Below are positions 27,001 through 36,567 of a stretch of 64,000 bases of DNA, one piece after another. A program made the position numbers and the translations under genes. Numbering within the stretch: position 1 is the stretch's first letter; every line of letters starts with the position of its first letter. The notes beneath the pieces were generated by a model, which saw only the letters and a list, made by a program, of their open reading frames with translations, was not told the origin of the DNA and made no database searches. This DNA is from Streptococcus parasanguinis. Lineage in GTDB: Bacteria; Bacillota; Bacilli; Lactobacillales; Streptococcaceae. The stretch lies in the NCBI RefSeq assembly GCF_031582885.1, contig NZ_CP133988.1:627501-691500 (forward strand). The letters are read 5' to 3'.

Positions 27001-30000
27001 ATGAGTACACAGAAACAAATGCAAATCCATATGCTGATCAAACCAAGAACAACGAAGCAGAAAACATCAATACCAAGACTGTTGAACGCGGTGATAAATT
27101 AGTTTACCAAGTATGGTTGGATACTAAGAACTTCACTGACAAGAACAACATCCAATCTGTAGGTATCTCTGATACATACGATGCAGAAAAATTGACTGTT
27201 AACAGTGCTGATATCAAGGCTTATGACAGCGAAACAGGAGTTGATGTAACATCTAAATTTGATATTACAGTAGCTAACGGAGTCATTACAGCTACATCTA
27301 AAGCTTCTATGAACAAGTCTTTAGGTGATGCTGATAACACTCAAGTTATCGACACAACTAAATTTGCATTTGGTCGTTACTACAAATTCGATATCCCAGC
27401 TACAGTTAAAGCGGATGTTCCTGGTGGGGTAGACATCGAAAACAAAGCCAACCAAATCGTTCACGTTTACAACCCAGTAAGCAAATCTGTTGAAACTCCA
27501 GAAAAACCAACTCAAAAACGTGTGAACAGTGTACCAATCACTGCAGAGTTCAACTTCACAAAACGTTTGGAAGGTCGTGCGCTAACAGCTGGCGAATTTA
27601 CATTTGAGTTGAAAGATAGCGAGAATGTTGTGATCGCAACGGCAACCAACGATGCAGATGGTAAGATTAAATTCTCTCCAGTAGAGTACACAAATAAAGC
27701 TGGTGAAAAAGTCACTGCCCTTAAATACAAGAAGGGTCAAGAAGGTACTTACACTTACTCTGTAACAGAGGTGAAAGGTACAGACGCAACTGTCACTTAC
27801 GATACAATGAAGGCAGAAGTAACTGTAACAGTATCTCACGACGGTACAGCTAAAGCATTGGTTGCTAACGTAACTGAACCAGCTGACAAAGAGTTCAACA
27901 ATACCGTAACACCTCCAACAGAACCTAAGTTCCAACCAGAGAAGTATGTATTGAATACAGCTAAATACTCAATCACTGATAACAAACTTCTTGATGATGA
28001 TGCTGAGTTGACTGATAAATATGGTGAAACAAATACTGATCCATATGTTGATAAAACAAACAACAATGAAGCAGAAAACATCAATACGAAGACTGTTAAC
28101 CGCGGAGATAAACTCTACTATCAAGTATGGTTAGATACAACTAAATTCTCAGCAACTAACAAAGAAAACGTTCAATCAGTAGGAATTACTGATGACTTCG
28201 ATGAAACAAAAGTTGATGTAGATGGTTCAGCAATCAAAGCATATGACTCAGTAACTGGTGACGATGTAACAAACAAATTCGACATCAAGGTTGAAAATGG
28301 TGTGATGACTGCAACTCTTAAAGCTGGCTTCACGAAGTCACTTGGCGATGCAGAAAACACTCAAATCATTGACACAACTAAATTCGCCTTTGGACGTTAC
28401 TACAAATTTGATATCCCAGCAACAGTTAAAGCTGATGTACCAGGTGGATCAGACATCGAAAATACTGCAGCTCAAGTAGTCAACTACTACAACCCTGTAA
28501 GCAAAACTGTTGAAAAACCAAGCAAACCAACTGAAAAACGTGTAAATAACGTTCCAGTTGAAGTGGAATTCAACTTCACTAAACGTTTGGAAGGTCGTGA
28601 GCTTAAAGCTAACGAATTCAGCTTCGTATTGAAAGATTCAACAGGTAAAGTTGTTGAAACTGTAAGCAACGATAAAGATGGTAATGTGAAGTTCTCAGCT
28701 CTTACATTCAAGAAGGGTGAAGAAGGCGTTCACAACTACACTGTTGAAGAAGTTGCAGGAACAGATGCTACTGTGACATACGACACAATGAAAGCAACTG
28801 TAGCTATCACTGTTGAACACAAAGGTACAGCTAAAGTTTTAGTGGCTAAGCTTGGCGAAATCGCTGATAAAGAGTTCAACAACCGTGTAACTCCTCCAAC
28901 AGAACCTAAGTTCCAACCAGAGAAATACGTTGTTTCTAAAGCGAAATTCGATATCACAGGTACGAAGCTCGTTGATGACGATTCTGAATTGACAGATAAA
29001 TATGGTGAAACAAACACCAATCCATATGTCGATGGAACTTCAAACAACGAAGCTGAAAACTTGAATACTAAGACAGTTGAACGTGGATCTAAACTTTACT
29101 ACCAAGTATGGTTGGATACAACTAAGTTTGACGCAAGCAACAAAGACAATATCCAAACAGTAGGAATCACAGATAACTACGACAAGGATAAATTGACTGT
29201 TAATGCTTCAGATATCAAGGTTTACGATTCAGTTACTGGTGCAGATGTAACAACTAAATTTGATATCTCTGATAACAATGGTGTTCTGACAGCTAACCTG
29301 AAAGCAGGCTTCACTAAGTCACTTGGCGACGCTGAAAACACTCAAATCATTGATACTACTAAGTTCGAATTTGGACGCTACTATAAATTTGATATTCCAG
29401 CAACAGTGAAAAACGATGTCGCAGCTGGTGCCGATATTGAAAACAAAGCAGCCCAAGTTGTTAACTACTACAACCCAGTAAGCAAGACAGTTGAAAAACC
29501 AAACAAACCAACTGAAAAACGTGTCAACAGTGTTCCAGTTCCACTTGATCTCAAATTCACGAAATCTCTTGAAGGTCGTCAATTGAAAGATCAAGAATTC
29601 ACATTCGTTCTTAAGAAAGATGGCAATGTTGTCGAAACAGTGAAGAATGATGCGACTGGTAAGGTTAACTTCACTCAACTTAAGTTTGGTAAAGATGATC
29701 TTGGTAAGACTTACAACTACACTGTAGAAGAAGTTCGTGGTACAGATAGCACCGTTTCTTACGACCCAATGGTTGCGACTGTGAAAGTTGTGGTTTCTCA
29801 CGACGGTACAGCTAAAGCAATCGTAGCGAATGTAACAGATGCTGCTGATAAAGAGTTTAACAACCGTGTTACTCCTCCAGAAGAACCTAAGTTCCAACCA
29901 GAGAAGTATGTATTGAATGCAGAGAAATTCTCAATCACTGATAACAAACTTCTTGATGATGATTCTGAATTGGCTGACAAGTACGCAGATACAAATGCCA

Positions 30001-33000
30001 ACCCATATGTGGATGGTACTGCAAACAACGAAGCTGAAAACATCAATACGAAGACTGTTAACCGTGGCGACAAGTTGGTTTACCAAGTATGGTTGGATAC
30101 AACTAAATTCGACGCAAGCAATAAGGACAACATCCAATCAGTAGGAATCTCAGATGACTACGATGAAACTAAGTTGGAACTTGATTCTACTAAGATCAAA
30201 GCTTACGATTCAGTAACAGGCGCAGAAGTAACAGATAAATTCGATATCAAGGTTGAAAACGGTGTGATGACTGCAACCCTTAAAGATGGCTTCACTAAGT
30301 CACTTGGCGATGCGGAAAACACTCAAATCATTGACACAACTAAATTCGCCTTTGGCCGTTACTACAAGTTCGACATCCCAACAAAAGTGAAAGCTGATGT
30401 ACCTGGTGGTGTAGATATTGAAAATACTGCGGCTCAAGTAGTCAACTACTACAACCCAACAACTAAGAAAGTTGAAAAACCAAGCAAACCAACTGAAAAA
30501 CGTGTAAACAACGTACCAGTTGAAGTGGAATTCAACTTCACTAAACGTTTGGAAGGCCGTGAGCTTAAAGCTAACGAATTCAGCTTCGTACTTAAAGATT
30601 CAGAAGGTAAGACTCTTGAAACTGTAAGCAATGATGCATCTGGTAACGTTAAGTTCTCAGCTATGTCATTCAAGAAGGGTGACGAAGGTGTTCACAACTA
30701 CACAGTAGAAGAAGTTAAAGGAAGCGACGCAACCGTTACATACGATACCATGAAAGCGAATGTGACAGTCACAGTTAAACACGACGGAACAGCTAAAGTT
30801 CTGATCGCGAAAGTTGGCGACATTGCGGATAAAGAATTTAACAACCGTGTGACTCCTCCAACAGAACCTAAGTTCCAACCAGAGAAATACGTTGTTTCTA
30901 AAGCGAAATTCGATATTACAGGTACAAAGCTCGTTGATGACGATTCTGAATTGACAGATAAATATGGTGAAACAAATACAAACCCATATGTCGATGGAAC
31001 TTCAAACAACGAAGATGAAAACTTGAATACTAAGACAGTTGAACGTGGATCTAAACTTTACTACCAAGTATGGTTGGATACAACTAAGTTTGACGCAAAC
31101 AACAAAGATAACATCCAAACAGTAGGTATCACAGATAACTACGACAAGGATAAATTGACTGTTAATGCTTCAGATATCAAGGTTTATGATTCAGTTACTG
31201 GTGCAGATGTAACAACTAAATTTGATATCTCTGATAACAATGGTGTTCTGACAGCTAACCTGAAAGCAGGCTTCACTAAGTCACTTGGCGACGCTGAAAA
31301 CACTCAAATCATTGATACTACTAAGTTCGAATTTGGACGCTACTATAAATTTGACATTCCAGCAACTGTGAACGCAGACGTTCCTGGCGGTGTGGATATT
31401 GAAAATACTGCGGCTCAAGTAGTGAACTACTACAACCCAACAACTAAGAAAGTTGAAAAACCAAGTAAACCAACTGAAAAACGTGTCAACAACGTTCCAG
31501 TTGAAGTAGAATTTAACTTCACTAAACGCTTGGAAGGTCGTGAACTGAAAGCAAACGAATTCAGCTTCGTACTTAAAGATTCAGAAGGTAAGACTCTTGA
31601 AACTGTAAGCAACGATGCATCAGGTAACGTTAAGTTCTCAGCTATGTCATTCAAGAAGGGTGACGAAGGTGTTCACAACTACACTGTAGAAGAAGTTAAA
31701 GGAAGCGACGCAACCGTTACATACGACACAATGAAAGCGAATGTAACAGTTACAGTTAAACACGATGGTACTGCTAAAGTACTTATCGCAACTGTAGGCG
31801 ACATTGCGGATAAAGAATTTAACAACCGTGTGACTCCTCCAGAAGAACCTAAGTTCCAACCAGAGAAATACGTTGTTTCTGAAGAGAAATTCGATATCAC
31901 AGGCGACAAACTCGTTGATGATGATAAAGAGTTGGCAGACAAGTACGCAGATACCAATGCGAACCCATATGCGGACGATGCATCAAACAACGAAAAACAA
32001 AACTTGAATACCAAGACTGTGAAACGTGGCGACAAGTTGGTTTACCAAGTATGGTTGGATACAACTAAATTTGATGCAGCTAACAAGGACAACATCCAAT
32101 CAGTAGGAATCTCAGATGACTACGATGAAACTAAGTTGGAACTTGATTCTACTAAGATCAAAGCTTACGATTCAGTAACAGGCGCAGAAGTAACAGATAA
32201 ATTCGATATCGCTGTGAACAACGGTGTGATTACTGCAACCCTTAAAGATGGCTTCACTAAGTCACTTGGCGATGCGGAAAACACTCAAATCATTGACACA
32301 ACTAAATTCGCCTTTGGCCGTTACTACAAGTTCGACATCCCAACAAAAGTGAAAGCTGATGTACCTGGTGGTGTGGATATTGAAAATACTGCGGCTCAAG
32401 TAGTCAACTACTACAACCCAACAACTAAGAAAGTTGAAAAACCAAGCAAACCAACTGAAAAACGTGTAAACAACGTACCAGTTGAAGTGGAATTCAACTT
32501 CACTAAACGTTTGGAAGGCCGTGAGCTTAAAGCTAACGAATTCAGCTTCGTACTTAAAGATTCAGAAGGTAAGACTCTTGAAACTGTAAGCAATGATGCA
32601 TCTGGTAACGTTAAGTTCTCAGCTATGTCATTCAAGAAGGGTCAAGAAGGCGTACACAACTACACAGTAGAAGAAGTTAAAGGCTCAGACGCAACCGTTA
32701 CATACGACACAATGAAAGCGAATGTAACAGTCACTGTATCACACGACGGAACAGCTAAAGTTCTGATCGCGAAAGTTGGCGACATTGCGGATAAAGAATT
32801 TAACAACCGTGTAACTCCTCCAGAAGAACCTAAGTTCCAACCAGAGAAATACGTTGTTTCTGAAGAGAAATTCGATATCACTGGTGACAAGCTCGTTGAT
32901 GATGATAAAGAGTTGGCAGACAAGTACGCAGATACAAATGCGAACCCATATGCGGACAATGCATCAAACAACGAAGCTCAAAACTTGAATACCAAGACTG

Positions 33001-36000
33001 TTAAACGTGGCGACAAGTTGGTTTACCAAGTATGGTTGGATACAACTAAATTCGACTTAGCTAACAAGGACAACATCCAATCAGTAGGAATCTCAGATGA
33101 CTACGATGAAACTAAGTTGGAACTTGATTCTACTAAGATCAAAGCTTACGATTCAGTAACAGGCGCAGAAGTAACAGATAAATTCGATATCGCTGTGAAC
33201 AACGGTGTGATTACTGCAACCCTTAAAGATGGCTTCACGAAGTCACTTGGCGACGCAGAAAACACACAAGTTATTGACACAACTAAATTCGAATTCGGCC
33301 GTTACTACAAGTTCGACATCCCAACAAAAGTGAAAGCTGATGTACCTGGTGGTGTGGATATTGAAAATACTGCGGCTCAAGTTGTAAACTACTACAACCC
33401 AACAACTAAGAAAGTTGAAAAACCAAGCAAACCAACTGAAAAACGTGTTAACAACGTTCCAGTTGAAGTAGAATTCAACTTCACTAAACGCTTGGAAGGC
33501 CGTGAGCTTAAAGCTAACGAATTCAGCTTCGTGCTTAAAGATTCAGAAGGTAAGACTCTTGAAACTGTTAAGAACGATGCCTCAGGTAACGTTAAGTTCT
33601 CTAAACTTGAATTCAAGAAGGGTGACGAAGGTGTTCACAACTACACTGTAGAAGAAGTTAAAGGTTCAGACGCAACCGTTACATACGACACAATGAAAGC
33701 GAATGTAACAGTTACAGTTAAACACGATGGTACTGCTAAAGTACTTATCGCAACTGTAGGCGACATTGCGGATAAAGAATTTAACAACCGTGTGACTCCT
33801 CCAGAAACTCCAGAATTCAATCCAGAAAAATATGTTCTAAACGAAAAAGAATTTGATTTGACTGGAACTTCATTATTAGATGATGATAAAGAGTTGGCAG
33901 ACAAGGTCGCAGATACCAATGCGAACCCATATGCGGACGATGCATCTAATAACGAAAAAGCGAATATCAATACTAAATCAGTTAAACCAGGTCAAAAACT
34001 TGTTTACCAAGTATGGTTGGATACAACTAAATTTGACGCAAACAACAAAGACCATATCCAATCAGTAGGAATCTCAGATGACTACGATGAGGCAAAAGTC
34101 AACGTTGAAGCTTCAGCTATTAAAGCATACGATGGTAAGACTGGTGCGGATGTAACAGCTAAATTCGATATCACTGTGAACAACGGTGTGATTACTGCAA
34201 CCCTTAAAGATGGCTTCACGAAGTCACTTGGCGATGCAGAAAACACACAAGTGATCGACACAACTAAATTCGAATTCGGACGTTACTACAAGTTTGATAT
34301 CCCAGCTACAGTGAAAGCTGACGTTAAAGGCGGAGTAGACATCGAAAATACTGCGGCTCAAGTAGTGAACTACTACAACCCAACGACTAAGAAAGTTGAA
34401 AAGCCTGAAAAACCAACTGAAAAACGTGTAAACAGCGTACCAGTATCAGTAGAATTCAACTTCACTAAGAAATTGGAAGGCCGTGAGCTTAAAGCTAACG
34501 AGTTCAGCTTCGTACTTAAAGATTCAACAGGTAAAGTTGTTGAAACAGTTAAGAACGATGCGGCTGGTAACGTTAAGTTCTCTAAACTTGAGTTCAAGAA
34601 AGGTCAAGAAGGTGTTCACAACTACACAGTAGAAGAAGTTAAAGGTACTGACGGAACTGTCACTTACGATGCGATGAAAGCAGTAGTAACTGTAGAAGTT
34701 AAACATGACGGAACAGCGAAAGCTCTCATCACTAACGTAACGGATCCAGCAGATAAAGAATTCAATAATACTGTTCGTCCTCCAGAAACTCCTGATTTCA
34801 ATCCAGAGAAATACATCTTGAACGAATCTAAATTCGATCTTACAGGTGTGAAACTTCTCGATGATGATAACGAGTTAGAACATAAAGTTGCGGACACAAA
34901 TGCCAACCCATATGCGGATGGTACTGCCAACAACGAAGCTCAAAACATCAATACGAAGACACTCAAGAAAGGTGATAAAGTATACTACCAAGTATGGTTG
35001 GATACAACTAAATTCACTGAAGCACACAATATTCAATCTGTTGGTGTTACAGATAAATATGACAGTGCGAACTTGACTGTCAACGGAGCTGATATTAAGG
35101 CATACGACTCTGTAACAGGAGAAGATGTAACAGCTAAGTTTGATATCAAGGTTGAAAACGGTGTGATTACTGCAACTTCTAAAGCAGACTTGACTAAGTC
35201 ACTTGGAGACGCAGAAAATACACAAGTCATCGACACAACTAAGTTGGCCTTTGGACGTTACTACAAGTTTGAAATTCCTGCAGAAATTAAACAATCTGCT
35301 CAAGATGGTGTGGACATTGAAAATACAGCTTCACAAATCGTACACCAATACGATCCAACTAAGAAGACTGTAGAAAAACCAGAAAAACCAACTGAAAAAC
35401 GTGTAGTCAACATTCCAGTTAAGGTTCAATTCCAATTCACTAAGAAATTGGAAGGTCGTGCATTGAAGGCTGGTGAATTCAGCTTCGTTCTTAAGGACGA
35501 AAAAGGAAATGTGATCGAAACCGTAACCAATGATGCGGCTGGTAAGATCACCTTCTCAAATCTTGAATTCAAACGTGGTGAAGAAGGAACTCATCTCTAC
35601 CATGTAGAAGAAATCCGTGGCACAGATTCTAGCATCGAATACGATAAGATGGTTGCCACTGTGGGTATTATGATTAACAAAGACGGTAAAGTATTGACGG
35701 CTATTACTCAGTTGCCAGAAGATACAGAGTTTAACAACACTGTTATTCCGCCAACAACACCGCCAAATACACCACCAACAACACCGCCAACAACACCACC
35801 AACAACACCACCGAATACACCGCCGACAACACCACCGAATACACCACCAACACCACCAACAACACCGCCAACACCACCAACGCCACCAACACCTACAACT
35901 CCTCCAGCTCCAGCACTTCCTGAAACTGGTGAAGAACAATCAGCGTCTGCTGCATTGTTAGGTGCTGCACTTGGTATGGTTGGCCTTGCGGGACTTGCAA

Positions 36001-36023
36001 AACGCAAAAAACGCGAAGACTAA
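24009..36023 (+). CDS. Giant (4004-residue) YSIRK/LPxTG adhesin with alternating Spy0128-like and antigen I/II C2-like modules
   Basis: A sortase-anchored surface protein. Residues 1-37 are a YSIRK-type signal (FSLRKYSIGVCSVLLG). An Ala/Thr/Ser-rich region with KPAKAEE repeats reaches about 250 and ends in RRRSRRAV. A folded head (about 264-707) resembles those of the SRR proteins at 44122 and 57444. The stalk (about 710-3915) has 11 Spy0128/FctA-like modules with the F-T-K, V-E-E and F-N-N residues expected for Lys-Asn isopeptide bonds. From the third onward they alternate with nine modules containing YQVWLDT..F and FGRYYKF, which resemble antigen I/II C2-type domains. A PPTTPPNT linker, LPETG (3970-3974), a hydrophobic segment and KRKKRED close it. 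AAGGAG precedes the ATG. Confidence 0.93.
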   Translation: MKDIFNRRQRFSLRKYSIGVCSVLLGTALFAAGANTASAEETAASSGASTSASTESASDSTVAAETTASSTEASYNAPVTNVDQANTSAAKEVSEQSETNKAADKAEEVAKPAKAEETAKPAKAEEATKPAKAEEAPKVPKAPTATSKPVEKKEASSKPASTTATTTAPTTSTRAAAGESSERAAAREEAVTPAGTTTFSATVSSAAPITGTQAESSASTDADATVAVANAATERTNAGALAISGRRRSRRAVTDEAVTGDHNSNPVAVSTYLKDGEKVTPEIKDANGATVSSQPVPSGYARKEGDWYTYAIWDLTKFNERYNTKYYARAYKRFDESTDTTVELIDKTTGNVVETRTITSSSGIQKFTTTTAASNSQLTFQVDYKAGTGEKGKAAQPFVQNGYEVGKSITDLVAAGHQLTPAEQALYTAVYNARTTTDILNVVEPAYNGRTITDSNAKIPEAINKTTYYKVVDKNNPTFNANKTDKTVQDYKENGNEVDLARYTTKAMEGQSFTASGERQFDGYKLYQTADASDKSGYVSRPYTVGTKFMDADRYGIKRIKEVVGEDGSVVIRVYLLDPRQQSKRSDGSLSTDGYMLLAETKPIKPGEWNSQDLVVKKSPLRTISYTETNEKTGAVTQYPNGKEVPFDFQKAAGYTPYHTVFVPFLGDGIGHGSANSQLERGVGGIGTNVDLLNTLTPYKQPVYYYVKQEPVEVTPEVEKQLEGRVLANGEFTFKLKEVQPNKSLPSYEETVTNKADGKATFNKLTFNKVGTYTYTITETPGSDANVEYDAMTVTMTVNVTENAQGDLVATTKYSAEGGFKSSADDKVFNNYVVAPVKTKFDFTKKLAGRELKDGEFKFVLKDANGQEVETVTNKADGTVTFTDISFDNSKVGTHTYTVEEVVPAAKEAGMVYDTMKATITVKVAKNGHTLTTVTNVVSTGGVDANGKATDGTADKEFNNKITPPETPVFQPEKFVLNKEKFDLTGTKLMDDDDELQDEYTETNANPYADQTKNNEAENINTKTVERGDKLVYQVWLDTKNFTDKNNIQSVGISDTYDAEKLTVNSADIKAYDSETGVDVTSKFDITVANGVITATSKASMNKSLGDADNTQVIDTTKFAFGRYYKFDIPATVKADVPGGVDIENKANQIVHVYNPVSKSVETPEKPTQKRVNSVPITAEFNFTKRLEGRALTAGEFTFELKDSENVVIATATNDADGKIKFSPVEYTNKAGEKVTALKYKKGQEGTYTYSVTEVKGTDATVTYDTMKAEVTVTVSHDGTAKALVANVTEPADKEFNNTVTPPTEPKFQPEKYVLNTAKYSITDNKLLDDDAELTDKYGETNTDPYVDKTNNNEAENINTKTVNRGDKLYYQVWLDTTKFSATNKENVQSVGITDDFDETKVDVDGSAIKAYDSVTGDDVTNKFDIKVENGVMTATLKAGFTKSLGDAENTQIIDTTKFAFGRYYKFDIPATVKADVPGGSDIENTAAQVVNYYNPVSKTVEKPSKPTEKRVNNVPVEVEFNFTKRLEGRELKANEFSFVLKDSTGKVVETVSNDKDGNVKFSALTFKKGEEGVHNYTVEEVAGTDATVTYDTMKATVAITVEHKGTAKVLVAKLGEIADKEFNNRVTPPTEPKFQPEKYVVSKAKFDITGTKLVDDDSELTDKYGETNTNPYVDGTSNNEAENLNTKTVERGSKLYYQVWLDTTKFDASNKDNIQTVGITDNYDKDKLTVNASDIKVYDSVTGADVTTKFDISDNNGVLTANLKAGFTKSLGDAENTQIIDTTKFEFGRYYKFDIPATVKNDVAAGADIENKAAQVVNYYNPVSKTVEKPNKPTEKRVNSVPVPLDLKFTKSLEGRQLKDQEFTFVLKKDGNVVETVKNDATGKVNFTQLKFGKDDLGKTYNYTVEEVRGTDSTVSYDPMVATVKVVVSHDGTAKAIVANVTDAADKEFNNRVTPPEEPKFQPEKYVLNAEKFSITDNKLLDDDSELADKYADTNANPYVDGTANNEAENINTKTVNRGDKLVYQVWLDTTKFDASNKDNIQSVGISDDYDETKLELDSTKIKAYDSVTGAEVTDKFDIKVENGVMTATLKDGFTKSLGDAENTQIIDTTKFAFGRYYKFDIPTKVKADVPGGVDIENTAAQVVNYYNPTTKKVEKPSKPTEKRVNNVPVEVEFNFTKRLEGRELKANEFSFVLKDSEGKTLETVSNDASGNVKFSAMSFKKGDEGVHNYTVEEVKGSDATVTYDTMKANVTVTVKHDGTAKVLIAKVGDIADKEFNNRVTPPTEPKFQPEKYVVSKAKFDITGTKLVDDDSELTDKYGETNTNPYVDGTSNNEDENLNTKTVERGSKLYYQVWLDTTKFDANNKDNIQTVGITDNYDKDKLTVNASDIKVYDSVTGADVTTKFDISDNNGVLTANLKAGFTKSLGDAENTQIIDTTKFEFGRYYKFDIPATVNADVPGGVDIENTAAQVVNYYNPTTKKVEKPSKPTEKRVNNVPVEVEFNFTKRLEGRELKANEFSFVLKDSEGKTLETVSNDASGNVKFSAMSFKKGDEGVHNYTVEEVKGSDATVTYDTMKANVTVTVKHDGTAKVLIATVGDIADKEFNNRVTPPEEPKFQPEKYVVSEEKFDITGDKLVDDDKELADKYADTNANPYADDASNNEKQNLNTKTVKRGDKLVYQVWLDTTKFDAANKDNIQSVGISDDYDETKLELDSTKIKAYDSVTGAEVTDKFDIAVNNGVITATLKDGFTKSLGDAENTQIIDTTKFAFGRYYKFDIPTKVKADVPGGVDIENTAAQVVNYYNPTTKKVEKPSKPTEKRVNNVPVEVEFNFTKRLEGRELKANEFSFVLKDSEGKTLETVSNDASGNVKFSAMSFKKGQEGVHNYTVEEVKGSDATVTYDTMKANVTVTVSHDGTAKVLIAKVGDIADKEFNNRVTPPEEPKFQPEKYVVSEEKFDITGDKLVDDDKELADKYADTNANPYADNASNNEAQNLNTKTVKRGDKLVYQVWLDTTKFDLANKDNIQSVGISDDYDETKLELDSTKIKAYDSVTGAEVTDKFDIAVNNGVITATLKDGFTKSLGDAENTQVIDTTKFEFGRYYKFDIPTKVKADVPGGVDIENTAAQVVNYYNPTTKKVEKPSKPTEKRVNNVPVEVEFNFTKRLEGRELKANEFSFVLKDSEGKTLETVKNDASGNVKFSKLEFKKGDEGVHNYTVEEVKGSDATVTYDTMKANVTVTVKHDGTAKVLIATVGDIADKEFNNRVTPPETPEFNPEKYVLNEKEFDLTGTSLLDDDKELADKVADTNANPYADDASNNEKANINTKSVKPGQKLVYQVWLDTTKFDANNKDHIQSVGISDDYDEAKVNVEASAIKAYDGKTGADVTAKFDITVNNGVITATLKDGFTKSLGDAENTQVIDTTKFEFGRYYKFDIPATVKADVKGGVDIENTAAQVVNYYNPTTKKVEKPEKPTEKRVNSVPVSVEFNFTKKLEGRELKANEFSFVLKDSTGKVVETVKNDAAGNVKFSKLEFKKGQEGVHNYTVEEVKGTDGTVTYDAMKAVVTVEVKHDGTAKALITNVTDPADKEFNNTVRPPETPDFNPEKYILNESKFDLTGVKLLDDDNELEHKVADTNANPYADGTANNEAQNINTKTLKKGDKVYYQVWLDTTKFTEAHNIQSVGVTDKYDSANLTVNGADIKAYDSVTGEDVTAKFDIKVENGVITATSKADLTKSLGDAENTQVIDTTKLAFGRYYKFEIPAEIKQSAQDGVDIENTASQIVHQYDPTKKTVEKPEKPTEKRVVNIPVKVQFQFTKKLEGRALKAGEFSFVLKDEKGNVIETVTNDAAGKITFSNLEFKRGEEGTHLYHVEEIRGTDSSIEYDKMVATVGIMINKDGKVLTAITQLPEDTEFNNTVIPPTTPPNTPPTTPPTTPPTTPPNTPPTTPPNTPPTPPTTPPTPPTPPTPTTPPAPALPETGEEQSASAALLGAALGMVGLAGLAKRKKRED
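27537..35760 (+). repeat. 981 bp tandem coding repeat of the giant adhesin
   Basis: The same codon position of the F-N-F-T-K segment recurs at 27537, 28557, 29538, 30519, 31500, 32481, 33462, 34443 and 35418. The intervals are 1020, then six exact 981 bp steps, then 975 bp. Each unit encodes one Spy0128-like module plus one antigen I/II C2-like module (327 residues). Units from 30.5 to 33.8 kb are nearly identical over long stretches. Confidence 0.92.
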
Positions 36024-36077
36024 AATTGAGGTGACATCGACAAACTTGTTGATGAGGTGACAATTTTAGATCCAACA

Positions 36078-36115
36078 GGAAGAGGCTTTGCTCGAAAGAG
36101 CAAGGCCTCTTTGTT
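36078..36115 (+). terminator. Terminator of the giant adhesin
   Basis: AAGAGGCTTTGCTC-GAAA-GAGCAAGGCCTCTT hairpin followed by TTGTTT. Confidence 0.85.
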
Positions 36116-36158
36116 TGGTATTGGAAACTTAGAAAAACATGCATAAATGTGATGAAAA

Positions 36159-36215
36159 AGTTTCAGTAAAATTCTATATATTCATTTCATTCGGTTACTA
36201 GTTTCAGTAAAATTC
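36159..36215 (+). promoter_or_regulatory. Two 16 bp direct repeats upstream of the small RNA promoter
   Basis: AGTTTCAGTAAAATTC occurs exactly at 36159-36174 and 36200-36215, 41 bp apart start to start. The second ends two bases before the -35 box at 36218, which is the position expected for an activator site. The regulator is unknown. Confidence 0.45.
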
Positions 36216-36217
36216 CA

Positions 36218-36246
36218 TTGACTTGAAGTAGAGAAAACAGTATACT
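36218..36246 (+). promoter_or_regulatory. Promoter of the putative small RNA
   Basis: TTGACT (36218-36223), a 17 bp spacer, and TATACT (36241-36246): one of the best consensus promoters in the window, with no ORF behind it. Confidence 0.65.
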
Positions 36247-36252
36247 AGTAAA

Positions 36253-36406
36253 GCAATTTGATCTTTCAAACTGCCGGCAACAAGGGGAATGAATCCACTT
36301 TGAATTGGGATACAGTAGGGTTTGGAGTGGTAGTACTTCACACCCTTATTGTCGTCAGTTACCCTAGTAAGACCAGACTTGTGAAACAAACACAGGTTTC
36401 TTTTTT
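36253..36406 (+). ncRNA. Putative free-standing small RNA, about 154 nt
   Basis: No ORF of note. Structure read by eye: an 18-position helix of 36269-36286 with 36343-36360 (AACTG.CGGCAA.AAGGG with wobbles and two mismatches). An inner helix CCACTTTGAA/TTTGGAGTGG (36295-36330, three G-U) follows. The terminator AGACTTGTG-loop-CACAGGTTT is followed by seven pyrimidines (36375-36406). Promoter, structured body and terminator together suggest a dedicated transcript. I do not recognise a riboswitch or known sRNA class. A second terminator and a separate promoter lie between it and the ABC transporter, so it is probably not that operon's leader. Confidence 0.5.
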
Positions 36407-36426
36407 GCATAATTATAAAAGCTTAT

Positions 36427-36472
36427 AGAACCCTCCTGCTCCATATAATCAGGAGGGTTCCGTTTTATTTTT
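36427..36472 (+). terminator. Second terminator before the ABC transporter genes
   Basis: GAACCCTCCTG and CAGGAGGGTTC form an 11 bp perfect stem around an 11-base loop, followed by CGTTTTATTTTT. Confidence 0.75.
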
Positions 36473-36530
36473 AAAAAGCTGGTGATCCAAGAAATATTGT
36501 GAATTTCCTATAGGTTCTCCTCCATATTTG

Positions 36531-36539
36531 TGATACAAT
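36531..36539 (+). promoter_or_regulatory. ABC transporter operon promoter (extended -10)
   Basis: TGATACAAT is an extended -10; the -35 is weak (TAGGTT, 36511). A GAAGGGAGA ribosome site follows. Confidence 0.45.
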
Positions 36540-36567
36540 TAAACTACTATTATCGAAGGGAGAAACT

